Assembly (NCBI RefSeq): GCF_028368995.1 | Contig: NZ_JAQNDL010000003.1 | Location: 2,356,001-2,420,000 of the forward strand | From: Nannocystis bainbridge | Lineage (GTDB): Bacteria > Myxococcota_A > Polyangia > Nannocystales > Nannocystaceae | Direction of reading: 5' to 3' | DNA length: 64,000 bases | Shown: one piece after another, positions 20,427-30,290 of the stretch | How the letters are laid out: each line of letters starts with the position of its first letter | How positions within the stretch are numbered: the stretch's first letter is position 1 | Made by a program: the position numbers and the translations under genes | The notes under the pieces: model-generated | Database searches by the model: none | The model's input: only the letters and a program-made list of their open reading frames with translations | Told to the model about the DNA's origin: nothing

Positions 20427-21274
20427 GCGAATTCATGGAAGTGGCCACCGTCGCGCGGGTGAGCGGCCTCGTCGTCGGCGCCGGCATGGCGATCTCGACG
20501 CTCGAGTTCCTCGCCAACCTCCGCGAGTGCCGCAGCGACGGCCTGTTCTCGTGGGAGTTCTGGCGAGAGACGAAATGGCGGCGGCTGCCCGCGCTCAAGC
20601 GGCTCACGCACCCGCTGTTCGCCTACCCGGGCGTGCTGACGGTCCTGCTCGCGCGCCTCGGCCTGATCGCGCTGCTACTGGTCGAGCTGGCCCGCGGCGG
20701 CCCGCTCGACCCCGCGGTCCTGACGGCGCTGGTGGCGACCCAGCTCTACGTCAACTTCCGCTACCCGGTCGGCAAAGACGGCTCCGACCAGATGTCGACG
20801 ATCGTCCTGTTCATGCTGGCCGTCATCGCGTGGTTCCCGGACCGGCCGGTCATCACGGTCGCCTGCGTCGTCTTCATCGCCTTCCAGTCGCTGCTGTCGT
20901 ACCTCACCGCCGGCGTCGCCAAGCTGGTCTCGCCCGACTGGCGCTCGGGCGACATCATCCTCGGCGTCATCGCCACCGAGACCTACGGCAGCCGGTTCAT
21001 GGCCGGCCTGCTGCGCGACCACAAGCTGCTGCGCCGGACCATGAACCACTCGACGATCGTGTTCGAGTCGCTGATCGTGCTGGTGCTGGTGCTGCCGCCG
21101 CCGTGGAACGCCTACTTCCTCGTCATCCCGCTGATCTTCCACGCCGCGTGCGCGGCGATGATGGGGCTCAACATCTTCATCTTCGCGTTCGCGGCGACCT
21201 ACCCGGCGCTGCTGTTCGTGTCCAACCACCTGCACGAGATCGCGGCGATGCTCGGCCGCAGCGACTGCGGGTGA
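20423..21274 (+). CDS. HTTM / SdpB-like multi-pass membrane protein
   Basis: The 283-residue product has about eight hydrophobic segments. Between the third and fourth lies YPVGKDGSDQMSTIV, and later LSYLTAGVAKLVSPDWRSGD. This GDQ/DGxDQ element and the overall layout resemble the HTTM family, which includes SdpB and is related to vitamin K-dependent gamma-carboxylases. Family assignment is by eye and moderate. Start ATG overlaps the preceding stop. Its position between a SdpA-like protein and two paralogous acidic-tailed proteins suggests that it modifies or exports them. Confidence 0.75.
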   Translation: MSEFMEVATVARVSGLVVGAGMAISTLEFLANLRECRSDGLFSWEFWRETKWRRLPALKRLTHPLFAYPGVLTVLLARLGLIALLLVELARGGPLDPAVLTALVATQLYVNFRYPVGKDGSDQMSTIVLFMLAVIAWFPDRPVITVACVVFIAFQSLLSYLTAGVAKLVSPDWRSGDIILGVIATETYGSRFMAGLLRDHKLLRRTMNHSTIVFESLIVLVLVLPPPWNAYFLVIPLIFHAACAAMMGLNIFIFAFAATYPALLFVSNHLHEIAAMLGRSDCG

Positions 21275-21291
21275 GCGCCAGGAGCTCCGCC

Positions 21292-22344
21292 ATGAGTGTA
21301 TCCATCGCCGGCAACTACTTCACAAGCTGGGCGTACGACACCAGCGCGAGCGCCTATCAGCTGGGCCCGATCGTCGTCGTCGGCGCGAGCGGCCAGGTCA
21401 CCGTCGACGGCGTCGTCATCCAGGGCGCGACGCTGATGGGCGTGCAAGTGGCGTGGTCCGCCGCCTCCGGCAACCCTTCGAGCGCGATGCTCGTGTTCGC
21501 GGCCTCGTCGACGTTCGGGGCGATGACCTTCGTCGGCCTTTACTGGCCCGCGGATACCAGCCAGCCGACCGAGCCCAACTTCTACGGCTTCGCCACCCAG
21601 CCCGCGGCCGCTCTCTCGACCTGGAACGACACGTACTATTGCTACGAGGGCACCACGAGCCAGGGCGAACAGTCGGACGGCCAGCTCGTCATCGCCGCGC
21701 CGACCGTCACCTTCGCAGGCAAGACCATCAACAACCCGATCTACACCGGGCTGAATACCAACGGCAGCGACACCAACGAGCTGGCGTGGTTCACCGCCGA
21801 CGGCAACGAGAACAACGTCGCCATCTCGTTCTCGCCGTCGTCGACCTCCGGCGTGATGCTGTTCAACGGCAACGTCTGGGGCGCCGGCGAGTCCCGCCCC
21901 GAGGGCGCGGCGTCGGCGGTGAACAACTTCTACGGCACGACGCAGTCCGAGGCCGACGCCGACGCCATCGATCAGGCGGCCCAGCTGGCCCAGGCGGCCG
22001 AGCACATGGCCGTCAACTACGCGGTGCAGCAGGCCCTCCACGACGCGCCCGCCGAGCAGGCGGCCGAAGAAGAGGCGCAGGAGGACCAGGCCGCCGACGA
22101 CCAGGCCGCCGACGAAGAGGCCGCCGACGACGCCGCCGACGACGCCGCCGACGACGACGCCGCGGACGCCGTCGCGGACGCCGTCGTCGACACGCTCGAG
22201 GACGTCGCGGAGGTGCTCATCGCCGCCCTGCTGGCCGTCGAGGAGACCCCCGACGCCGACAAACCGGTCCGCACGCCGCGACGCTCGAAGCAGGCGACCG
22301 GCCTGAGCGCGAAGCAGCTCCTGCGCATGGCGAACAAGGCGTGA
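21292..22344 (+). CDS. Two-repeat protein with acidic tail, paralog B of the candidate system
   Basis: ATG 21292, with AGGAG eight bases upstream, starts 17 bases after the HTTM-like gene. The 350-residue product parallels paralog A: two beta-type repeats sharing NPIYTGLN-NG, DTNELAWFT, DGNENNVAISF and NNFYGTTQSE, then a helix, then a tail rich in Ala, Asp and Glu (here AADD repeats instead of poly-Asp), then a basic C-terminus with KQATGLSAKQLL. The shared end GLSA[RK]-LL after a variable acidic spacer suggests a recognition signal. There is no signal peptide. It is the last gene of the operon; a hairpin and T-rich stretch follow at 22609-22645. Confidence 0.85.
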   Translation: MSVSIAGNYFTSWAYDTSASAYQLGPIVVVGASGQVTVDGVVIQGATLMGVQVAWSAASGNPSSAMLVFAASSTFGAMTFVGLYWPADTSQPTEPNFYGFATQPAAALSTWNDTYYCYEGTTSQGEQSDGQLVIAAPTVTFAGKTINNPIYTGLNTNGSDTNELAWFTADGNENNVAISFSPSSTSGVMLFNGNVWGAGESRPEGAASAVNNFYGTTQSEADADAIDQAAQLAQAAEHMAVNYAVQQALHDAPAEQAAEEEAQEDQAADDQAADEEAADDAADDAADDDAADAVADAVVDTLEDVAEVLIAALLAVEETPDADKPVRTPRRSKQATGLSAKQLLRMANKA

Positions 22345-22362
22345 TTGCTTTTCACGAACGCC

Positions 22363-22645
22363 GCAACTCTAATAGTTGCAGTGCGGTGATTGGAGCGTGT
22401 GCACTTGTGCTTCGCGCTCGCCCACGATTGTCAGATCGCAGAAATGCCGACTGCAAGGCGACCTCCGACTCGCATCGATTCCCATGCGCAAAATGACTCG
22501 CCGCCCTCGGCAGGCACGGCATCGCGATCATTCATAGACGAGCATCGAGCCCCCAGCGACCGCCGGGCGCTCGGCATCTCGCTTCTGTTTCTAACCAGAG
22601 GAACCGAGGGACATGTACCTTCGTGCATGTCCTTCTTTTTTCTTA
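22363..22645 (+). terminator. Stem-loops ending the four-gene operon
   Basis: A small perfect stem, GCAACT (22363-22368) with AGTTGC (22374-22379), lies soon after the paralog B stop. At 22609-22632 GGACATG and CATGTCC form a 7-base stem with a 10-base loop, followed by a T-rich stretch (22633-22645) and then an A-run. The second element looks like a Rho-independent terminator working for the plus strand and, with the A-run, also for the histidine kinase gene on the minus strand. The rest of the gap 22345-22654 shows no gene. Confidence 0.65.
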
Positions 22646-22654
22646 AAAAAAACG

Positions 22655-23866
22655 TCAACCTGGCTCGCGCGGCAGCGTCAGCGTGAACGTCGAGCCGCGG
22701 CCGGGTTCGCTGTCGGCGACGATGTCGCCGCCCATCAGGCGGGCGTAGCGGCGGCTGATCGCCAGGCCCAGGCCGGAGCCGCGCAGCTCGGCCTCGTGGT
22801 CGCCGTGGACCTGGGAGAAGTCGCGGAACAGCAGCGCCAGCTTGTCCGTGGGGATGCCGATGCCGGTGTCTCGCACCCTGACCGCCAGCGTGCCCTCGCC
22901 GGCCTCGATCGTGACATCGACCCCGCCGCGCTCGGTGAAGCGGATCGCGTTGGCGACCAGGTTGTAGACGATCTGGCGCACGCGGGTCGGATCGGCCACG
23001 ATCGGCGCCGGGCCGCGGGCGACCTTCAGCGTCAGCGAGCGGCCGCGCAGCAGCGGGCGCACGGTCGCCTCGACGTCGGCCAGCAGCTCGCCGACATCGA
23101 ACGGGCGCGGGCGCAGGCGCGGCTGGTCGAGCTCGAGCTGGGCGAATCCGAGGATGTCTTCGACGACCTCGAGCAGGTGCGTGCCGGCGCGGTGGATCGC
23201 CCGCAGGTCGTCGCCGCCGGCCGCTGGTGCGCCGGCGGGGCCCTCGAGCAGGAGCTCGCTGAGGCCGAGGATCCCGCCGAGCGGGGTGCGCAGCTCGTGG
23301 CCCATCGTGGCCAGGAACACGTCCTTGGCGCGCACCCCGGCGAGCGCCTGGTCGCGCGCGTGGGCCAGGTCGACCAGCTTGCGCCGCAGCTCGAGCTGCG
23401 CGATCACCTGCCGGCCGAGCACCGCCAGGCCCTGGCGCTGCACCGGATCGAGGCTGCGCGGCACCCGGTCGATCACGCACAGCGTGCCGAGCGGGAACCC
23501 GTCGGCGTTGACCAGCGGCGCCCCGGCGTAGAAGCGGATGTTCGGCTGCGACGCCACCAGCGGGTTGTCGGCGAAGCGCGGGTCGCAGCTCGCGTCTTCG
23601 ACCTCGAACACCCCGCGCTGCAAGATCGCGTGCGAGCAGAACGCGATGTCGCGCGGCGTCTCGGGCGCGTCGAGCCCCACCCGCGCCTTGAACCACTGCC
23701 GCCCCGCGTCGACCAGGCTCACCAGCGCGATCGGGGTGCCGCACAGCTCCGAGGCGAACCGCGTCAGCTCGTCGAAGTCGACCTCGGGCGCGCTGTCGAG
23801 GACCGCGTAGCTGCGCAGCGCCGCCAGTCGCTCGAGTTCGTCCTGCGGGAGCGGTGCGACCTTCAT
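22655..23866 (-). CDS. GAF-domain sensor histidine kinase
   Basis: The 403-residue product has a GAF domain at about 20-160 (LCGTPIALVSLVD, DIAFCSHAIL, APLVNADGFPLGTLCVID), then a HisKA segment with H190 in MGHELRTPLGG, and an HATPase domain with N-box NLVANAIRFTE, G1 DTGIGIP and G2 GSGLGLAI. There are no membrane helices, so it should be a cytoplasmic sensor. No response regulator gene is adjacent, making it an orphan. The sequence around the GAF domain resembles the common group with FCSHAI and DAxxDPRFADNP, which may bind a small ligand or redox cofactor. Start is ATG 23866. Confidence 0.92.
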   Translation of the reverse strand: MKVAPLPQDELERLAALRSYAVLDSAPEVDFDELTRFASELCGTPIALVSLVDAGRQWFKARVGLDAPETPRDIAFCSHAILQRGVFEVEDASCDPRFADNPLVASQPNIRFYAGAPLVNADGFPLGTLCVIDRVPRSLDPVQRQGLAVLGRQVIAQLELRRKLVDLAHARDQALAGVRAKDVFLATMGHELRTPLGGILGLSELLLEGPAGAPAAGGDDLRAIHRAGTHLLEVVEDILGFAQLELDQPRLRPRPFDVGELLADVEATVRPLLRGRSLTLKVARGPAPIVADPTRVRQIVYNLVANAIRFTERGGVDVTIEAGEGTLAVRVRDTGIGIPTDKLALLFRDFSQVHGDHEAELRGSGLGLAISRRYARLMGGDIVADSEPGRGSTFTLTLPREPG

Positions 23867-23962
23867 GCATCTCAGCGTAGGCGAGCCCCCAGGGCCGCAG
23901 CAACACCGGGCCCGCGGCCTCGCGTCGCGCCGTCTGCGCCTGCGCTTCGGGGCGCACCGGAG

Positions 23963-24082
23963 CTGACCCTTGGGACATCTGATTTCGGCGCGCGCGCGGA
24001 CAGCCGTCCGAGCTGTCCCATGAGACATGTCCCCCGAGCGTTCACGGACACGCGTCCGAACATGTCTCTGAGGACATGTTCG
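23963..24082. repeat. Cluster of three GACATGTC-type inverted repeats, last one a terminator candidate
   Basis: After the stop of the kinase at 24088 (minus strand) the arms 24057-24066 and 24073-24082 pair perfectly over 10 bases around TCTGAG. Further along are CTGTCCCATGAGACATGTC (24013-24031) and a looser CCTTGGGACA copy near 23967. The first is well placed to end the two-kinase transcript. Confidence 0.65.
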
Positions 24083-24087
24083 AACGG

Positions 24088-26988
24088 CTAGCCGCGCTTG
24101 TGCGCGAGCAGCCAGGCCTCGACGGCTTCGACCATGCGGACATCGCTGGCGGCCGCGGCGAGGGCGCGGGCCTCCTCGGCCACGTGTTCGGCGCGCTCGC
24201 TCTGGCCGGCGGCGGCCAGCGAGCGGGCCAGGCGGAACCCGCTGGCGTAGCGCAGCGACGGCTGGACCAGCTCCCCGCGGGCGCTGGCGACCGCGTAGGC
24301 GCGCTCGGCGACGGTGACCGCCTCCGGGGCCTGGCCGGCGCCGGCCAGGATCTCTGCCAGCACCTCGAGCGCGCTGGCGACGTAGGGCTCGTCGTCGCCC
24401 CACGCCCGCTCCGCGTCGACGATCGTCGCCCGGATCTCCGCCTCGGCCCCGGCGAGATCGCCCTGATGCAGCAGCGCCTTGGCCAGCCACACCCGCAGGC
24501 GGAACAGCTCCGGGTGCAGCGGGCGGGCGTCGATCGGCAGGCCCACGCTCGCGCGGCTCGCCCCCGCCAGCGCGCGGCGGACCAAACGTTCCGCCTGCGC
24601 CAGCTCGCCGCGCTGCATCAGCGCCTCGACCGCGCCGTTCGTCAGCTGCAGCGCGAGGTGGCTGTCGTCCGGCACCAGCCCGGCGACGCCTCGCTGCGCC
24701 CGCTCGAAGATCGCCGCGGCCGCGTCGGCCTCGCCGTGGCGCAGCGCCAGCATCCCGGCCGAGCGCAGGCTGCCGGCGAACTCCGGGTGGCGCTGGCAGC
24801 AGCCGGTGTCGGCCGCCGGCGCCGCGTCCTTCGTCGCGACCAGGCTCGCGTAATCGATCGCGGTCGCCATCGTCGCGCCCGGGTCGCACAGGCGGTCGCG
24901 CAGGGTCACGAGGGCGCGGTCGACGTGCTCCTGGGCCTTGTCGAGCAGGCCGAGGCTGGTGGCCGCGTCGGCGGCCAGGCGGAACAGCACGCTGACCTCG
25001 GGCAGGTGCGACGAGCCGGCCTGCTCGTGCATGGCGATCGCGCGCTCGAAGTGGCCGAGGGCCTCGGCGTAGCGGCCGGTGGCCAGCGCGACCTGGCCCT
25101 GGGCCTCGGCCAGGGCCGCGCGCTGGGGCGGCGCGCCGCCGCGGGCCAGCAGCGCCTCGACGTGGCGGACCCACCGCTCGGCGGCGTCGAAGTCGGCCAG
25201 GTGCACGCCGGTGACCTCGACCAGCTCGGTCGCCGCGGCGATCGCCACCCGCTCGCGGGCCGCCTCGAGGGCCGCGAAATAGGCGGTCTGAAGCGACAGC
25301 AGCGCGTCCTTCGGCCGGCCGCTGCTGACGAGCACGCGGCCGCGGGTCAGCTCGTAGTCGGCGCGCAGCGGCAGCCGGCCGTCCGGCAGCGTCAGCCCGT
25401 CGAGCACCGCCAGCGCCTCGGTGAACTTGCCGGCGCGGCGGTGGGCCTCGGCGGTGGCGATCGCCGCGTGCTGCCCGGCCAGCGCGCGCGCCAGCTCCGG
25501 GTCGTCCGGCGGCGCCGGGCGGCGCTGCAGCTCGAGCGGGTCGGCGCACGACTCGGGCGTCTCGAGCCCGGCCACCAGGTCGGAGGCGTGCACGGCGAAC
25601 GCGGTGTCGGGGCGGCCGAACAGGTCGAGCACCGCCTCGAAGTCGCGCAGGCGATCGCCGAGGCAGGCCCGGCGCTGCTCGTAGAGCCCGCTCGACTGCT
25701 CGTGGCGGACCTCGGCGGCGACGCAGGCCTCGGCGGCGACATCGGCCCAGCGCTCGGCGTAGGCGTCGTACTGGCGGCGCGCCACCGTCCACGACTGCGC
25801 CACCGTCGGGTCGACCGCGCGCAGCGACGCGCCGACGCCGGCGAAGCGGGCCGGGTTCCACACCGCCGCGACCTCCTGACGGGCCCGATCTTCGCACACG
25901 CGAATGTCTACACCTGTCTGATAGGACAGGCCGGCACCGACCGCGGCCAGCCCCACGGTGAGGCCGGCGGCGGCCAGCCACGTGCCGCGGCGCGGCTCGA
26001 CCACGCGGTCGATGGCGGCGATGAACGCGTCCATCGACGGGTGGCGGTGCTCGGGGCGGACCTGCAGCCCGCGCAGCACCGCGGCCCGCAGCGAGCGCGG
26101 GACCTTGGCGCTGCCGGGGTCGCGCAGGTGGCCGGCCAGCACCGCGCGCATCAGCTCGGCCAGGTTGTCGCCGGGGAACGGCCGGCCGCGGAACAGCGCC
26201 TCGTAGAGCGCCACGCACAGCGCGAACTGGTCGGAGCGGGCGTCGGCCCGGTCGCCGCGGAACTGCTCCGGGGCCATGTACGCCGGCGTGCCGATCAGCG
26301 AGCCGGTGACCGTCAGCGACGCGTCGAGCGCCCGCAGGCTGGCGGCGGCGAAGCTGCCGTCGCGGTCGCGGGTCCGCTCGAGGTCGGCGAACAGCTGCGG
26401 GTCGCTCTCGGCCCGGGCCAGGCCGAAGTCGAGCACGCGGACCCGGCCGTCGTCGCCGACCATCGCGTTCTGCGGCTTGAAGTCGCGGTGGACCAGCCCG
26501 GCCTCGTGCGCGGCGGCCAGGCCCGAGGCGGCCTGGCGGAACACGTCGACGACCTCGCGCCAGCTCCGTTGCTGTCGCTTGAGCCATGTACTCAAGGTCA
26601 CGCCGTGCACGAACTCCATGGCCACGTAGACCTGGTCGAGGTGGGTCCCGACCTCGTGCACGCTGACGATGTTGGGGTGCGACAGCCGGGCCATCGCCTG
26701 GGCCTCGCGCAGCAGGCGGGTCCGCGCGTCGGCCTGCGAGGCGACGGTCGCCTCGGGGTGCAGCAGCTTGACCGCGACCTTGCGCTCGAGCTCCTCGTCG
26801 TAGGCGGCGTAGACCACCCCGGTGCCGCCGCGCCCGAGCTCGCGCAGGACCGTGAAGCGGCCGATCTTGGCCGGCGCCAGCGGCTCGTCGAACAGGCTGG
26901 CCATGATCGCCTGCTTGACGCGCTCGTTGGCGAAGTCGCCCTCGACCTGCGGGCGCAGGGCCTCGGGCGCGATCGTCGGGCCGATCAT
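24088..26988 (-). CDS. Transmembrane Ser/Thr protein kinase with TPR-type C-terminus (second of a pair)
   Basis: The 966-residue product has LGRGGTG (51-57), K74, HRDFKPQN (167-174), DFG 187-189 and GTPAYMAPEQF, with a ~45-residue insert between DFG and APE that ends in SLRALDASLTVTGSLIGTP. A membrane helix (about 350-370, AAAGLTVGLAAVGAGLSY) separates the kinase from ~590 helical TPR-like residues. Its ATG (26988) overlaps the stop of the kinase upstream (26985), so the two are translationally coupled. The very long open frame running upstream is the shadow of that kinase. A perfect CCTGTC/GACAGG repeat lies inside the gene at 25913-25930. Confidence 0.93.
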   Translation of the reverse strand: MIGPTIAPEALRPQVEGDFANERVKQAIMASLFDEPLAPAKIGRFTVLRELGRGGTGVVYAAYDEELERKVAVKLLHPEATVASQADARTRLLREAQAMARLSHPNIVSVHEVGTHLDQVYVAMEFVHGVTLSTWLKRQQRSWREVVDVFRQAASGLAAAHEAGLVHRDFKPQNAMVGDDGRVRVLDFGLARAESDPQLFADLERTRDRDGSFAAASLRALDASLTVTGSLIGTPAYMAPEQFRGDRADARSDQFALCVALYEALFRGRPFPGDNLAELMRAVLAGHLRDPGSAKVPRSLRAAVLRGLQVRPEHRHPSMDAFIAAIDRVVEPRRGTWLAAAGLTVGLAAVGAGLSYQTGVDIRVCEDRARQEVAAVWNPARFAGVGASLRAVDPTVAQSWTVARRQYDAYAERWADVAAEACVAAEVRHEQSSGLYEQRRACLGDRLRDFEAVLDLFGRPDTAFAVHASDLVAGLETPESCADPLELQRRPAPPDDPELARALAGQHAAIATAEAHRRAGKFTEALAVLDGLTLPDGRLPLRADYELTRGRVLVSSGRPKDALLSLQTAYFAALEAARERVAIAAATELVEVTGVHLADFDAAERWVRHVEALLARGGAPPQRAALAEAQGQVALATGRYAEALGHFERAIAMHEQAGSSHLPEVSVLFRLAADAATSLGLLDKAQEHVDRALVTLRDRLCDPGATMATAIDYASLVATKDAAPAADTGCCQRHPEFAGSLRSAGMLALRHGEADAAAAIFERAQRGVAGLVPDDSHLALQLTNGAVEALMQRGELAQAERLVRRALAGASRASVGLPIDARPLHPELFRLRVWLAKALLHQGDLAGAEAEIRATIVDAERAWGDDEPYVASALEVLAEILAGAGQAPEAVTVAERAYAVASARGELVQPSLRYASGFRLARSLAAAGQSERAEHVAEEARALAAAASDVRMVEAVEAWLLAHKRG

Positions 26989-29861
26989 CGCCCGCCCCCC
27001 CGCTTCATCGCCTGCTTGGTCAGGAACTCGTCGATCTCCGACACCCACTTCTTGCTGTCCTTGCGCTGCTTGACCGCGAACGCGCGGGCCTCGTGGGCCA
27101 GCGCCAGCGCCCGCTGCTGCTCGCCGGTCTCGGCCAGCGCGGCCGCCAGGTGCCAGATCGCGTAGTAGTGCCAGTGCTCGTTGGCCGGGTTGGGGTCGCG
27201 GCGGGTCAGCGCCAGCGCCCGCTCGGCGAACGCCACCGCCGCCTCGGGCCGGCCCTCGAGGCGGCTCAGCTCGGCCAGGTTGAGCAGCGCCTGCGTCAGC
27301 CGCGGGTCGGTCGGGCCCCAGCTCTTCTCGGCGCGCGCCAGCGTGGCCGACAGCACGACCTCGGCCTCGTCGGGGCGCTTCGTCACCCGCAAGATCATGC
27401 CGAGGTAGTTGTGCATGTCGTAGTTGTCGCCGAGCAGGCGGTCGCTCGAGCGCTCGAGCACCGCGATCGCCTCGCGCAGCGGCTGCTCGGCCAGCTCCGG
27501 CTGCTTCATCGCCTCGTAGGCGAAGCCGGTGTTGGCCCACAGGGTCATGTACACGTGGTTGCGCTGGTTCGGCAGGTCGACCGCGGCGTCGAGCGCCTCC
27601 TTGAAGACCTTCAGCGCGCGCTCGTACTGGCCGTCGATGCGCAGCACCAGGCCGAGGCTGTTGTGGATCATCGCCACGTCGGGGTGCTGCGGCCCGAGCC
27701 TGGCCCGCATGATGGCGAGCGCGCGCTCCTGCTGGGCGATGGCCTCGCGGGTCTCGCCGGCGTTGACCAAATGGTCGCCGTAGAAGCGCAGCGCCCGGGC
27801 GAAGTCGGTCGTGTCCTCCTGACCGGCCGCGTGATAGAGGCGCAGCGCCTCGGTGAGGGCCTTGCGCGCCTCGCCGAGCTCGCCGGCCAGGTTGGCGATC
27901 GCCCCGCGGACCGTCAGCGCGCGGGCGCGGCGGATCGGGTCGTCGCTGCGGGCGGCGTAGATCTCGGCGTGCTTCAGCCAGTCGCGGCTGGCGAACGCGT
28001 CGTGCAGGCGGCGGCCGACCAGGTAGGCCAGGCGGGTCGCGGCGTCGATCGCAAACTCGTGGTGGCCGGCGGCGATGGCGACGAAGAACGCGTCCTCGAA
28101 GCTGCTGCGCGCCCCGAGGTAGTCGCCCTCGTTCTCGCGCACCGAGCCGCGGCGGAACGACAGCTCGGCCTGCACCGGCGAGTAGCCGGTCCCGGCCACC
28201 AGCGCCTCGGCGTCGCCCAGCAGCTTCAGCGCCTCGGCGAAGCGGCCGCCCAGCTCGAGCGCGTCGGCCCGCGTCAGCTCGGAGCGGGCCGCCGCGACCC
28301 GCTCGGCCACCGCGGCGTCGGGCGGGCGCACCTTGGCCCGCAGGTACTTGTCGTCGCTGCAGCTGGCGATCCGCGGCAGGCTGGCGGTCAGCTCGTCGAC
28401 CCGCGTCACCAGCACGTCGTCGGGCCGCTGGAACATGTCGATCGCCGCCGCCAGGTGGTCGCGCCGCTCGCCCAGGCAGGTCATGCGCAGGTCGAGCTGC
28501 TCGGCCGACTCCTGCCGGCACGCCGCGCCGTACGCCTCGGCCCACTCGGCCCCGTAGGCGTCGAACGCCGCGGCCGCGCGCGACCAGGCGGCCGGCGCCT
28601 GGGCCACGCCCGACGCCGCCGCGACCTCGGCCAGGTGCTCGCGCCGCTGGTGGTTCCACACCGCCGACAGCCGCTCCTCGCCGCTGCACGCCTCGGCGAA
28701 CGCACCTGTCTGCCAGGCCAGGCCGAGGCCGGCGCCGCCGACCAGCGTCGCCGCCACGGCGGCGATCGCCCAGCTGCGGCGCGCCGGCGGGCGGGCGAAC
28801 GCGGCCAGCTCGGCCAGCAGCGGGCGCATGCTCGGCCAGCGCGCCGCGGGGTCACGGGCCAGGCCGCGCAGCAGCAGCGCGCGCACGGCTCGCGGCACCC
28901 CGGCCGGCGCCGGCAGGTCGCGGACCTGGCCGGCGAGCACGCTCGACATCAGCTCGGCCAGGGTGTCGCCCTTGAACGGCCGCTCGCGGTAGGCCGCCTC
29001 GAACAGGGCGACGCAGAACGCGAACTGGTCGGCGCGGGCGTCGACGCGGCCGCCCAGGAACTGCTCGGGGGACATGTACGCCGGCGTGCCGAGCATGACG
29101 CCGGTGACGGTGATCGAGGCGTCGAGCGAGCGCAGGTTGGCGACCGCGGACGCGTGCTCCTCGGCGGGCCGCATGTCCCCGAGGCCAGGTGCCGGCCCGG
29201 GCTCGAGCTCGGCGCGGGCCAGGCCGAAGTCGAGCACGCGCGCGCGGCCGTCGCTGCCGACCATCACGTTGGCCGGCTTGAAGTCGCGGTGGACCAGCCC
29301 GGCCTCGTGCGCGGCCTGCAGCCCGGCGCCGGCCTGCACGAACGTCGCGGCGATCTCGGCGAAGCTGCGCCGCTGCCGCTTGAGCCACGAGTGCAGCGTC
29401 ATCCCGTGGACGAACTCCATCGCCACGTAGACCTGACGCCCGAACGTCCCGACCTCGTGCACGCCGACGATGTTGGCGTGCGACACCCGGGCCATCGCCT
29501 GCGCCTCGCGCATCAGCCGGAGCCGCGCCACGTCCTCGCGGGTCTCGGAGTGCAGCAGCTTGACCGCGACCTTGCGGTCGAGCTGCTCGTCGAAGGCGGC
29601 GTAAACCACCCCGGTGCCGCCGCGCCCGAGCTCGCGCAGGACCGTGAAGCGGCCGATCTTCGCCGGCGCGGGCACTTCCTCGAGGCGCGGCGAACGGGCG
29701 AGCGGCCGGGTGTCGGCCGGGACCAGCGGGATCAGCGTCGGCGCGTTCGGATCGATCTGCCGCCCGTCCGGCGTGGCCCCGGCCGGCGTGTGCTGCAGCG
29801 TCTGCTCGCCCGACGAGGAGGACGACGACAACGCGCGGATTCGGTCTCGAAACGCTGGCAT
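26985..29861 (-). CDS. Transmembrane Ser/Thr protein kinase with TPR-type C-terminus (first of a pair)
   Basis: The 958-residue product carries a Ser-rich, Pro-rich leader (1-68), LGRGGTG (78-84), K101, HRDFKPAN (191-198), DFG 211-213 and GTPAYMSPEQF after an insert ending in LRSLDASITVTGVMLGTP. That insert is nearly the same as in the partner kinase. A membrane helix (about 370-392) precedes a long TPR region, with clear repeats such as FARALRFYGDHLVNAGE and PDVAMIHNSLGLVLRIDGQYERAL. The sequence similarity and 4-base overlap with 24088-26988 suggest tandem duplication and possibly a heterodimer. The ECF sigma gene at 30291 is divergent from it. Confidence 0.93.
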   Translation of the reverse strand: MPAFRDRIRALSSSSSSGEQTLQHTPAGATPDGRQIDPNAPTLIPLVPADTRPLARSPRLEEVPAPAKIGRFTVLRELGRGGTGVVYAAFDEQLDRKVAVKLLHSETREDVARLRLMREAQAMARVSHANIVGVHEVGTFGRQVYVAMEFVHGMTLHSWLKRQRRSFAEIAATFVQAGAGLQAAHEAGLVHRDFKPANVMVGSDGRARVLDFGLARAELEPGPAPGLGDMRPAEEHASAVANLRSLDASITVTGVMLGTPAYMSPEQFLGGRVDARADQFAFCVALFEAAYRERPFKGDTLAELMSSVLAGQVRDLPAPAGVPRAVRALLLRGLARDPAARWPSMRPLLAELAAFARPPARRSWAIAAVAATLVGGAGLGLAWQTGAFAEACSGEERLSAVWNHQRREHLAEVAAASGVAQAPAAWSRAAAAFDAYGAEWAEAYGAACRQESAEQLDLRMTCLGERRDHLAAAIDMFQRPDDVLVTRVDELTASLPRIASCSDDKYLRAKVRPPDAAVAERVAAARSELTRADALELGGRFAEALKLLGDAEALVAGTGYSPVQAELSFRRGSVRENEGDYLGARSSFEDAFFVAIAAGHHEFAIDAATRLAYLVGRRLHDAFASRDWLKHAEIYAARSDDPIRRARALTVRGAIANLAGELGEARKALTEALRLYHAAGQEDTTDFARALRFYGDHLVNAGETREAIAQQERALAIMRARLGPQHPDVAMIHNSLGLVLRIDGQYERALKVFKEALDAAVDLPNQRNHVYMTLWANTGFAYEAMKQPELAEQPLREAIAVLERSSDRLLGDNYDMHNYLGMILRVTKRPDEAEVVLSATLARAEKSWGPTDPRLTQALLNLAELSRLEGRPEAAVAFAERALALTRRDPNPANEHWHYYAIWHLAAALAETGEQQRALALAHEARAFAVKQRKDSKKWVSEIDEFLTKQAMKRGGGR

Positions 29862-30290
29862 GACGGCCGCTTTCAGGGTGCTGTCCCAAAGTCGGGGCCC
29901 TGGATCGCGGCCCTTGAACTTTTTTCGCTACGGCAGACCCGGAGGATGGTGACGGGGCTTTCCCGGGCGAGGAAGTCCTCGTTCGCAGAGAACCGGCCCG
30001 GTGATAGGCCTCTCAACGCGCAAGAACGCGCCGCTCTTCCCGCCAGCAGCGCCGATTCAGCGAATGGCGCCAGGTTTGCGGCGAACGGGCGAACCCTCAT
30101 GGACCGAAGCGAAACCGCGCATCCATGGTTGGGGCCGGAAAACCCCAGACCAAATCGCCGTGCGTGCGAATTCGCGCCGACGAGCAAGCCCCCCGCTGGC
30201 CGGGCCGATCTCCCCGGGGACCGACCTGCAGCCGCGAGCCCCGGCCCCGCGAAGCGCCGGGGCGCGGCTCCCTGTTAGCATCGCGGCCCG
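29862..30290. other. Divergent promoter region between the kinase pair and an ECF sigma gene
   Basis: This 429-base gap shows no believable gene. It must contain start sites for both directions. An A/T-rich patch (AAAAAAGTTC on the minus strand, near 29920) could belong to a promoter, but no matched -35/-10 pair could be assigned. Confidence 0.35.

Noticed and set aside
26988..28689. Extension of the kinase at 24088 into one 1533-residue protein
   Set aside because: The added N-terminal part is an Arg/Gly/Ala-rich shadow of the neighbouring kinase gene; the family start and ATGA overlap fix the start at 26988.
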